Below, in pieces: positions 23,901 to 35,900 of a DNA stretch of 64,000 nt (the stretch's first letter is position 1; each line of letters starts with the position of its first letter). The DNA lies in the NCBI GenBank assembly GCA_005406025.1, contig BGZK01001606.1, positions 62,001-126,000 on the forward strand, given 5' to 3'. Both the position numbers and the translations under genes were made by a program. This DNA comes from Eumeta japonica. Taxonomy: Eukaryota > Arthropoda > Insecta > Lepidoptera > Psychidae. The notes below the pieces were generated by a model. That model did no database searches, was not told where the DNA came from, and saw only the letters and a program-made list of their open reading frames with translations.

Positions 23901-26900
23901 AGTAGCTGTCTCTTAATAGAGGATGAATCCAGAATTACTTATATGTTCTTCATGCCTCCGTATGTATAATAACAATAAAAGAATTTGTCGACGATTTAAA
24001 GGACTCATTGTGTGTGCAAGCGCAGCTCTAGCTTTGGAAAAATTAGTTGTCAGATATCGGACGTAGTGGAAAGATATATTACTATACGCACTTCCGTTTT
24101 TGTAAAAAATTGACCGATGTCGGATGTCGGATCGGTGCGTGGACGGCCTTAGTAACAGAGTGTACGATGGAATGAAAAGAATTAGTGCTTTTGAGCAAAA
24201 ATTTTACTAACTTAAATTTAATTGGCGTTAATTTAATAAAGAAATTCTTTTGACTATTGAAGTATAATTATTTTACACTAAGTAACGGTCTTGTAATTTT
24301 TTTGTGACGTGCGTTTATCGTCTGAAAAATCTTTTATATCCGAATAGAATGTTGTAAATATGAATACGGCATGGCACGATACTCCGTGATGGGGACGCGG
24401 CAAGTGTAGTGGGGGTGGTTGCTCACGATGCAGATGGCCGAAAACGGCACACGCGGCGGCAACAGGCTGTGGTCGACCCCGAGCAGCGCCACCGCCGCGT
24501 ACACCAGCACGCAGCCGATGGCGGTCATGTTGTTGAGCCGCGGTGATGACAGCTTTATGGACCTGCGAAAACAACGCCTTTCTTTATGCCTACCTTTAAA
24601 TACTATTTTTTACTTTAAGAAGGTATTTTTGTGTGATTTTCTTGGGCAAAGTTCAGTCTTGCTTCCCTGTTATTACTTTATTGTGATCGAAAAGCGTATT
24701 GTCATGGTTGCAGCTTAAAGCTAAAAAAAAGGAAGACTATAATGCAAAAGTATAATGTAGCATGTACAATAAGGTATATATTTATTATAGACTTTAATAA
24801 TAATTTTAAAACAACATAAGAAAATGAACCGCGCTAAGAAAGAAGAAATGGATACAAACTACCTTACGTGTCCCTCAGACAATAACGTTTTTATTTTGCT
24901 CGAAATTGTCTTCTCGATAAGAATGGTATAAATCGCTTTTTAAGTCAAAACAATTATAAATAAAATTTTAAGAAGGAAGGACCTCGGTAACTCTTGCCGA
25001 CTTACACCAATATATGTCAGCGTTTGCTCTCTAAGGCTGATGCGACCTAACCTATCGATGTGCTTGTGATTACTCGTTATTTAGTAATAGAACTCGCATT
25101 GTTTTCAATCAGTCAACATATCCGTGCACTTATGCAGTTCTAAAAGGGGTATATTTTTTAATAAGTGATGTAAAACATCAAATAACCGGTTCAAAACTTC
25201 CGTCTAATGGACAATTTCAAGCAGTTTTATTTTACAATATCTGTGAAGTGAATTTAATTATCAATGAAAGCGCGAATCTCACTGTGCGAGAGTGTATTAT
25301 CTAATGGGAAAAGACGCGTATTCCTACTACATCTTTGCGAAATTGTGTGAAAAAACCTATAAACTTATATCAAGTTTGGAGGGACTTGCAAAAAAAAAAA
25401 TGTATAAAAGACACAAGGTGTATTTAAGCAGCGCCGTTAAGACTTTGTCAACAATTTAAATAATTTGTTTGAAATTGTACACGCCGATGCGCTTCAATTA
25501 ATAAAAATAAATTAGAATAGAATCTTTTTACAGGGTTAAGAGAACCAGCTTGACCTGGCTACTTAGCAGGAGTGGATAAAAAATTGACTGATACAGAATA
25601 AAGAGCGCGCCTCAGAACTATCAAAGAAGAAAAACGACGTGCTAAATATTTGTCTGAGCCGACTCCTTCGACATCATCTTATGTGACGTTACAAGACTTA
25701 TGTTACAAGACGACTCATTATCTGAATCTAATGAAAACTTAGATTTTACAAGAGGACGTATCGAAGCATGTCGAGAACACGCAACCCAGCACAACACCTC
25801 TGCGGAGAAATTTAATTACTCCAAAATTGGCTGCAGTGTTGTTGTCATACACAATTAACAACAATAGTTGTTAATTGTGTATGAGAGGTTCCGTGTTTAT
25901 TATTCAAGCAACTATTGAAGCACTTGGATATAATATTGATGAATTTCTGATAAGTAAGTCTTCCATGGAAAGAATTTGTACAGAAAAATGGAAAGAACGC
26001 GCTAAAGCTATAAAAATTGATTTACACATCGAAATATCGTCGTTGCTCCCGAAGTCCCGTAGTCATATTGACGGTTTTGTTCCTAAGGGGAAAGGAACAT
26101 GCCAGTTACCAGAGAGCAGGTGATCAGCGGCGTCCATGTACACTCATAAGCCCAAAAGAGGCACCAGTACGTCGTCAGTCTTTTGGGAAGGATGAGGCTA
26201 TTTGATGGGCGGGGAAGTGGGCTGATGGAGGGTGCAGTGACTTGATAGAGGAGGGCATGGATTGTTATGCTTTATTTTGCGCTACGTTAATGTAAGACAG
26301 ATTAATGTGCAGAAAAGTTGTTTAAATCATTCGAAAAATTAAATGGAATACAATAAAACATAACTGACCGTCTTTTGCTGTAGTGTAAATTAAAGGCTAA
26401 AAAAGTAGTGGCGAGAGCGATTCCGGCAGCAGCGAGCACGGCGACGGCGAGCCGCGCCGGCGCCCACACCGAGTCCACCCGCAGCACCAGCAGGCGGCGC
26501 GCGGCCGGCACGCCGCCTGCCCAGCGGGCGCGAGCGCACCCCGCGCACGCCAGCGCTGCGCCTGCAGTGTATAGGGCTACGACGCGTGCACGCCCGTCTG
26601 CAGGATCACAGAAAACGTGCTTAGGACTTACAATTTTGATTTTAGCCAAAGGCAAAAAATAAAAAAAAATACAGCTATCATTTTGTTAGAAACGATTTTC
26701 CTGATCTATTATAGTTTAGGAAGACTTCACGAGTATTTTATGTATTAAAGACAATAATTGTAGCACAAGTACTTCACAAATTACATCAGAGGCGTTTACG
26801 TACAGTGCGCGAGCTTATTCATTCAAAAGGACCTCATAATTCAACAAATTCGCACTGGCGCGCTATTCATCCTACCGTATTATATAATTACTAAATGTAC

Positions 26901-29900
26901 CCTGTGCAAAGAATTCACACAAATTATGTATAATAATTTGTGCGAATTATTCGTTACTGTAAATATAGGATATAGTTTTAATGACGGACTCTTAAATTGA
27001 CGAGGTGCCACGGTTAGACTTCGATGGAATTTTTAAAGAAGTCGATCTAGAAATATACACGAACGAGACAAAAATTATGACGAATACTCATTAACTGACT
27101 TCAAAAAAAGAGGATGTTCTCAATCGAATGTATTTTTAAATTTTTATGTTTATTACCTCAGATCTTTCGATTGAGTGAACCGATTTTGATAATTCTTCTT
27201 TTATTTGAAATTTGGTGCTTCCTGTGTAGTCCCATTTCAATTTGGCTTACTTTTGACAATGACGTCCATGAGTCTTAAATTCGCATTAACTATGTGCGCG
27301 GCAAATGGACGAATAACTTAATATCACGCCGACCGATTTTGATGATTCTTTTTTTATTGAATAGGATGTATTTCAATGGTAATTTGATGAGAGTTTGGTT
27401 AGGTTCTGATTATGGGATCCATGATAAAGTAACGGAACTCTTCAATTTTTAGGAGCAAATTAACGATACTTCGCTGAATCTTTTATAGGCTATCCGGATA
27501 TTTGATTCACCTACCGTAAAGTCGTTATGGTCAAGTAATTGTCGTAGTCGAATATGATGCTCAATAAAAATACTTCACGGCTTATAATAAGGGTGCGATC
27601 TGTGAGTAGCATGTTTAGTTGGTCTACCGTATTCAGACAAATTAGTTAGTGTATTTCAGATTCACAAAAAACCAAAAAAATAAACAAAAATTTTAACAAA
27701 AAAAAAAATCGGGTGGGGCTTTGCCGGGGCACACTGCCGTTGGTTTTAACGTGAAACGTCTATGTTAGCGAATCGCTTTTAAAGTAAAAGATTGAAATGA
27801 AAACAAGATTGACGCTGTTTTAAGTATTTTAATAAAAAAGAACAGGTACATAATAGAAACATAAATTACTTATTATTACGATTAATATTCGACAACAATT
27901 TTATTTAACATAGGTCTGTGATATGTGAAATAAGCAACATACGGCATAATGTCAACATTAATATTTCTGGTGAATGTACAGTCTATAGTGGTATTGCCTA
28001 ATGTTGTCGGTAATGTTTGTACGTAGTTGAGGCCGAATTCATTCCTCATGAACTCAACGAGATAGCTGTTCTGTTGTGGATCGCAATTGAAATCGCCGCA
28101 TAGAACCATTGGAGTCTCCAAGTCTGGCTGAGAGTTCGGTATTAATTTTGTTAAGTTTGCTGAATATGGCAGGAGTGATTGATAAAGACATAGCTTAACA
28201 GCTTCAGCCGACGCCTTAGGATGTATATATACGGCACCGAGGATAAACAGCGTATGATCTTCGACTTTAACGTCCACCAGGCATATGTCACCAACATTAT
28301 GTTTTCTCAAGACTGAATTTCCGCATGACTTGTTAGCATTTACGATGATTTTGCTACAGTTCGTGGAGAAATCAATCGAATGCTGATCGGGTCAAGCAGC
28401 GGCAGTCCGCTCGGCTTTGGAGGATAACGAAAACCGTTTGAGCGCGACAGTGTTGGGATTTTATTGGCATCTATCGATTTGCTACAGGTACTGCATAAGC
28501 GAAATTCCGTCACATTTTCAGCGGGGAATTTTGTTTGAAGGAAAGAAATGTTGCGATGTTTCACTTTCTTTAAGTCTCTTTCGAACCAAAGTCGATTACA
28601 AACGCTGCAAGATAAACCAAACGGATTGGCTTCAAATACCGTTTTGAAGCGTTTGTCCGCTGAACGCCAATGATTTTGCATTGCTTCACTTCTACTGATG
28701 TTGACATCTCTCAGTTCCGTGACAGATCCAATAGATATATCGATTGTCTGTTCATTCGTTACGTCCATAAGTACAGGTATTCCAGTGGTGGAGGTACTCG
28801 CGAGGTCGGCGGCAGCAGCTTTGCGACGTTCCCGAAACCGTCTCGCTCGCTCGGCGCCGGACATTGGGGTACCTGTGCGTGGCCCATAGCCCCCTCTTTG
28901 TAACGATAGCCGTGATTTATATATCTGGCTGGCTCTGAGCTGATGCCGACATAGCAAATGTTTATATATTTATTATCACTTTCTGGTTATTTTAAATATA
29001 AATACTGTCCAAATTACACTTATTTTTGTATAAATAAATCGGTTTAAATAAACTTGACAAACACACGAAAGAATCACCGCGCTATAAAGTCGGAGTCACG
29101 AGTTACACTGAATAGAAACAAGCGAGAGCGCCGGTTTCGCACAGTTAACGCAGTATCCCTTCCCCGCCGCCCCGCTCGACCCCGACACGAACTCAATGTC
29201 ATAACAGCGAGCTGACTATATAAGTGAAATATTCACACCACATTTTTGTTTCTCAGACTAATACTTTTTTAATTATTAAGGTACGATGATATAGACCTTT
29301 TCGTTACGGTCCACTTTTTAAACCTGGTACCCGTATGTTTCGGCGCGATTTTAAAGACGTTTCACGTCAAAAAACTGACTTCACTACAAAAACTATTCCA
29401 AAAAAATTAATATGCACTAAAAAGTAAAAAAAACAATTGCTATTCTTCTACAAATTAATAAACAACTAATTTTTCAACTCATCCATATGTAGGTACCATC
29501 TATGTGTTTACTACGTAAGAAGGTAGGTAGGTACCTACCTACCCACTGCAAATTAAATTTAATACACATACCTATTATACATATAATTTCTGACAACATT
29601 CACTTTCATAAATTTCTCCTGTAAGCAGTGAGATAAAATAGGTTTGAAAATACTTCCTAATTTTTCAGTTGCTCAGTCAAGCTGAATCGTTTCATATAAT
29701 CTTTTATTAAAATTAGGTCCATATATTATAAAATTAATTGGAAAGTTTTTATCTACCACTTGACATACAAAATGAGTATTTGGTGTCTATTGCTAGGTAT
29801 ATTGTAGTGTTTTCTTAGCGGACACCTACTCCAAAAATAACAATAATTGTAATTACATTATATTATAGTAATAATTTGATTGACTTTTAACTAGTCTAAT

Positions 29901-32900
29901 ATTTTTCATTTCATTTTACTTAAGAGAACTCTAAAAAAGATTTTGATCATTGTTTGCATTCACAGGTATAGTACCAGCCGCCGCTTTCTCAGCTCCATTT
30001 GGTATCGTTTCATGTTCGCATCACTACATTTGTCACGATTAACCGCCCCTAATATCTGGCCGCCCTGGGTACGGACCTAGTCGGCCTTATGAGAAATCTG
30101 CCACTGTGGGCCACCAACAGTTACCATGTGGTTCAGAATGAAAATTTTCTAGGAAGATTTATGTCTAGTGATGGAAGTCTAATGTTTGAAAAGAATAAAC
30201 GAAGTTATACTCAACTTGCAATATATTTAAATATCAACGTTATTATAAAAAAAAAGTTTTCTAAGCAATATTAAATACAAAAGGAATCAAAACTAAAAGC
30301 TTGAATACAGTGTACACTACCTACCTACCTTGTATTTGATAAAAAGCTGAAGTGCCGATCCTATCTGCGCCATTGAACGATACGGGCCCCTGCGAATTGT
30401 TGAGCGTAGATTTAAATAATATAACGTAATAATAAAAAGACTCACGTTATAAGACGGAATCAATAAATAATCACGTTATGAAGAATACTTACCGAAACGC
30501 CTAAAAAATTGAGATTAGCGAGCTGGTTTAAAAACTCCTTCGCCATGTCGCTCCTATTGTAATCGAAATGGCCAAGATCGTACGTGGAGCGGGTGCGGTC
30601 GGCGCCCGCGCGCGCCCGCCAGCCGGCCTCCGGCCCGCGTAGCGCCAGCGCGATGGCCCACACGGCGTCGTAGGCCTGCGCCGCGAACCGCGACACCGGT
30701 GCGCCCGCCGCCGCCATCTCTGCCGCGAACATCTTGTTCGTCTGCGCAGGCATACCTTTTTCAACCGACAACTCGACAGTATCACGAGCTCAATGACTGA
30801 TCTGTGAACAGGACTATGAAGACAACTTTTAAAATATAGATAATTCTTTAATTTTTTTTTCTGTATTCCAATTAAGAATTCAAAAATATGTGGAATTTAA
30901 ATAAAAAACTAAATACGGAACACTTAACATGTGATCAAAACTCGCACTAGCCTCTTTCTCGATCGGACGTTTTAATCGAAAGTTATGACATGTGAGATCC
31001 CTTCACCTAGTCGAGTAGGCACAGTGAGCGCACTAGAGGAAAGTAACGTGCGTCGGTGACGTACCAGGCCCGCGAAGGAGGGCTCGTCCCCGACGATGCC
31101 GCGGTGCGCGTCCACCAGTACGAGGCCTTCGAGCGCGGCGGCCAGCGCGTGCGCGTCGCACGGCGCGCCGGTCACGCCCGCGGCCAGCCCGCCCGGCGCC
31201 GCCGCCACCAGCCACGCGTACTCGGCGCCGTACATGCCCAGTCGGTGCGCCTGCGCCCTCAACAGCACACACGAGCACGCTTAACGAGACTCACGGGCAC
31301 TCACCTCGCGGGCTGCCGGCGGTCGCCGAGGTGTGACGGCCGCGGGTCCGCGTCGCGCACGCGCACTCAGTGTTTGCTAACAGGCTCTAGATGCCCACAA
31401 ATGTGATGCCCACAAACACGACAGGTAGAAACTCACTGCGAGTAGTAATTCTAACAATACCTCGTAAATTTTAGGGTTTCTGTGGAGTCGTTTTTTTGTT
31501 AATATACCTATCTGTGACACCTCTATTAACGATTATAATACTTAGTAGTGCGGATTAGGTTAGCTCTGCTCGCACGTTACTTATAACACACATCTGTTTA
31601 TATAAGAGCAGTTCTGTCACAGGCCGACGAGATCCATCCCGCGCCCCGCAGCGACCGCGCTCACGAGAGGCTCCGCGCACCCTCCGCCTACTCCCGTCCC
31701 CGTCTTCACTAATCTTATTTCCATTTCAATATTTTAATTTCGCCCAGTGACGTGTACCGTCTATTAATGCATAACATAAATTTACTGACTTATAACGTTA
31801 ATATTTTTAAATAAAGTATATTTTGTACGAGAGCAGGAAAGAAAACACCACATTTATTTGTCCAACCTCCTTATGTCGTTGTAAATATATTAAATTTATT
31901 TTTGTAATAACTTTAGCTTTTATTAATTATGTTTAACATTATGGAGAAATCAAAGTTCTGTTGTAGTTTATTTTATGTTATTTAAGCCTTTTATATAAGT
32001 CCTTGAAACAATTGCAGATATTAAGATTAAAATAATTTTTAAGTATGATATATCGCCAATAAAATTAAATTCAATTATAATCATTAATAGACTACGTACA
32101 ATTTTATAGAGATAACGCATGGCGTTGTATTTTTAAATTTTAGAATTTTCGTCCCGTAAATGAAGCCAGCCTATCTATACATATTATAAAACAGTAGAAC
32201 TCAGTGTGCTTGTACATTGAAGGCTTTATGAGAAATGGAGAGGATACGATAAGAAAAAGGTAGTATAACATTAAAAAAATATATTAAATTTTTTGTCTGT
32301 TGCTTTCACAGATAGATAGATCTTGGCTTGAAGCAGAATATAGGCTTTATTTCATTTAAACCAATTGTCAGGAAGAAAGTTGTCTTCATTTAAAGATCTA
32401 GCTTGAGAAGTTAAAAAGCAAATAATAATAGCTAGTGTAGACATTACAATACGAACAAACATCAACATTTAAAAGAAAAATTAAAATCAAAACCTATTAT
32501 CAACTTTCTGATTACGACGATTATTGAAAAATGTACGGGGAGGGTCTGGAAGGGGAGTGGACTGTCCAATGAAGAAAAGAGTTAAGTTGGGATAAAACCT
32601 TTATGCGACATAGCAAATTGAACGCGCGTGAAGCCCGAGCGGGAAGCTAGTATTTAAAATAAAGCTCTTGAATTGTATATCAAAACTGTTATAATGAATC
32701 AATAAAATTTCGTTAGAGACATAGTAACTAGCTATCTGTGGTAGCTAGTTAGTTAGTTTAAAAGCGCCATAGTTCATCCCATGTGCTTAAGTGCCCGATA
32801 TCGCACAATTACAGTAAGAATGGTCACTCGTCACATATACCTCTCTACTATTCCACGTTGTATTTGCTGGTTGAATGTGAAAAGCAATAGATGGCTTTCT

Positions 32901-35900
32901 ATTGTCGTAAATGTTCGTAGAATAGATTGATAAATGTATAGAATGTAGGGGTAATGAAATGTCACGTGGTCTAAGAATTTGAATATCAGGCCTGCTCGTT
33001 GCACGCGTCTTCGAAATCGAATAAAAATATGTACTGGAAGCTGGAAAAATAATAAAATTAAAATTTGATTTTTTTTTTGTACAAAGCATTATTTAATAAT
33101 AAGTTTACTCCGAAAGTTGTTAACTATCAATCATAAATTAAATGTGCCATAAGCGATAACTTAATAACAAATTTATAAAGGCAGAATTTTTACATTCCAA
33201 ATTAATTAATAAATTAAAAACAAGTGCTTATAAGCACAACTCAGCATATCTCTTTCTTTTTTTATTTTTGAGTGTGTTGAGTTTTATAGTGATGATGTTC
33301 GAACGTTCCTTGCAACTTCAATATGCTTTAATTACCATAAGTCTACATTCACGCTCGTGTGTCCGGCAGAGAGGGATGCAGTCATACAAAGAAAAACAAC
33401 GCAATCATTTCTTTTCGGTCGTATGACTCTATCCCTCTCTATTCGCCCGCGAATATTTATTACATCATTAACGGCATTCTCATTTTTAAAATTTTATTAT
33501 TATAACTACGTCTTCGTAGTAAATATAAATAGATTTGTACAAAAAAAAACTAAGTTAAAATACGCCAAAATGATAGTCAAAACACTACTTTATTATTGGC
33601 ATTTTAAAATTAGTTATGCACAAGGCGCAGGCCGGAATTCCATACTTTCTTGGAATGTCTCCTTTGTATATGAATATTGGTAACATTAAAGCGTTAGCGT
33701 TGTAGCAATAGAAACGATTAGCCGATGGTCTCGAACTGTAGAAGTACTGAAGTGTAGCAACACAATGATGACGTGGACCGGCAGCCGCAAACCGCCGCTA
33801 CGAGTCCACGGCCTAACAGGCTTTGCTACTTTTGAGTCTGAAGTCGATGGGTACGAGTACACTACCGTACTGCAGCAGCCGGCCGGCGCCCCCACGCCGC
33901 AGTAATAACTAAAAGCCCGCTCACCTCGCAGAAAATTTTTGGTATCATTTCTTGTGAGAAGCTGCCGATAATGATCCTCGTGTCTAATTCCTGTAATGAA
34001 AGTTGTCATTACTACATTATAATAACACAGAAAAGTTAATAATGACGAGTTTTATTCCAAGCCTTATTTTTTGCAGGCTAAAATAAAGCTTCTATATAGG
34101 TACATATACAGAAAAAAAAATGAATATTATAGATGTATTATGTAATAAAAACCGGCACAAAAGCGAGTCGGACTACCGCATTAAGAAATCCGTATTAATG
34201 AATAAAATCTTGTGAAATTTTGAATTGTATTAATTTTAAACCAGACTGGTGTCGTATCACCCATTCTGCATTTGAAAACTTTAGTGTAAAATAGCACAGG
34301 AACAGATACCCGTTCGAATGGTCACTACCACACTACAAAATGTCGTGTACGTGCCCGTCGAGGCCGTTACAATTGACAATTGAATGTTGTGAACGGAAAT
34401 AGCTAAAGCGCTTTCTTATAGATTTATTCAAAATAATTTTCGTCAAAATAATTTATGAAGCTCTATTGCAGTGACTTTCCCAGGTTTTAAAGGCACTTAG
34501 TACACAACGTAGAGGGAAACACAAAAAGTTAATAAATCTTAGAAGTTAGTAATCCTTAAAATATACATTTCAAAGGGAAAATAGGTTAAAAACTTATGAT
34601 ACCCCACACAATGGAGTACATGAATAAAATTATTCTTCGATTTTAATTATTATAAAATAGTTATAATTTTATTTTAATTTAATTATTTTTATTTTATAAA
34701 AATAATAAATTAATTGTTTTATTTTATTGTATGACAGTTAATAAATCAATAAACTAATTTATGAGAGTTAATAAACTAATTTTCTTAGCTCATTGTCTCT
34801 AAAAAGTAAAGAGATAATAAACTAAGTTTATTATCTTTTTACATAATGATATAGAGGTTAACATAAGACAACTCCCTTTATAATTTCATCAGAAACGGTG
34901 TCAGAGTTATAAGGCTCTAACACACGGACTCGACGAATAACAGAACAGACGGATAGAAAAAAAATAATAGATTTTTTTTGGATTTAGAGAAAGAAACTTT
35001 GAAATGCAAACTAAAATTTTCTTCTGAACTACTATTTAGACAGTCTGTGTAATTAATAAGGCACGATATAAATTTCCGAGAAAACTTTTCTGAATCAGTA
35101 TAAAAACAATAACGGGGAAAACAAGACAATATCTTTTGGTTTTGTGTTTCAAACAAAAGATATTTATAGACAAAGGAGCGCCGCGAACTAACGCGGCCGT
35201 CGAAAGTGCTTTGGTACATTTTAGATTTCAGGTTTTTCAATTTTTAACTCTTTTCAATTATTTTCTAAAATACACGGTAAGAAGAAAATTTGTAAATTAT
35301 TCAAAACACTTTCTATCTTGGAACATGTAATACTGCGAGGGGCCACGTACAACAAATGATACATGTAACTCCAATTCAAAAAAGTCAACGGCAAAACATA
35401 AGAAGAGTTCGATTACGCCAATGGAAAATTAATTTTAATATTGAATACTAATATGTAATCGTTTTTTTTTCGATGCTTAATTCACACAACAGAAAGCATT
35501 AGGAGAGCACACATATATTCGGCGCGGTTCCACGCGGACTGCACCTTGAGTTGGCGCAGCTGTTCCTTGAAGTCGGTGCGCGCGAACGTGAGCGAGGCGG
35601 CGCACGTGATGTTGGCGGCCTCCAGCTGCGTCACCAGCTCGTTGGCGGCCAGTGAATACACCTCTTCGTTCTGCGAGAACGCCGTCACCGTGTCCCACCC
35701 GAACTCTCTGCGCATCGTCAAAGTACGAGACGAGTGCATTTTTCGTACGACTGACTCCAAATGAATTTAAGAAAGATTTTATCAAAGCCGGACTCGATAT
35801 TAAAGTTGGCGATGGATCTGTGAAGAAACTGTGAAGTTGAACCGTCAACATTTTTCGCAAGGCACGGGAGCCGCGATACCGTACTGAAAATATCAATCAA

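Larger units (their letters stand above)
20924..24148 (-). mobile_element. PIF/Harbinger transposon with TTA target duplication, dead, two-gene type
   Basis: TTA at 20921-20923 and again at 24149-24151 flank terminal repeats: GGCCGTTTGTCCACG on the left and, inverted on the right, GGCCGTCCACG, continuing CCGATCCGACATCCGACATC. A second end-like stretch (GGCCGTCTATCCACG) lies just inside the left end. The 3-bp TTA duplication is the Harbinger hallmark. A broken DDE transposase runs on the - strand (about 24037-21430) and a MADF/BESS protein gene lies on the + strand inside it. A 270-bp MITE and an R1-like LINE gag scrap are nested within. The whole sits in the intron between the TM2 and TM3 exons. 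Confidence 0.88.
27709..29368 (-). mobile_element. Helentron (Helitron superfamily), internally deleted
   Basis: The insertion ends can be read by comparison with the uninterrupted inverted copy at 44.0 kb: the repeat runs to the A-run at 27708 and resumes with A-run plus CTGACTTC at 29369. Inside are the N-terminal protein piece (28340-28957) and the C-terminal endonuclease piece (27882-28375) of a Helentron. The Rep and helicase domains between them are lost. A short motif, AGACGTTTCACGT, occurs near both ends in opposite orientation (about 29355 and 27748), fitting the subterminal inverted repeats of Helentrons. Confidence 0.8.

Noticed and set aside
31056..31406. GC-rich open frames on the strand opposite the receptor exon
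   Set aside because: Shadows of the exon at 31065-31250, typical of GC-rich coding DNA.
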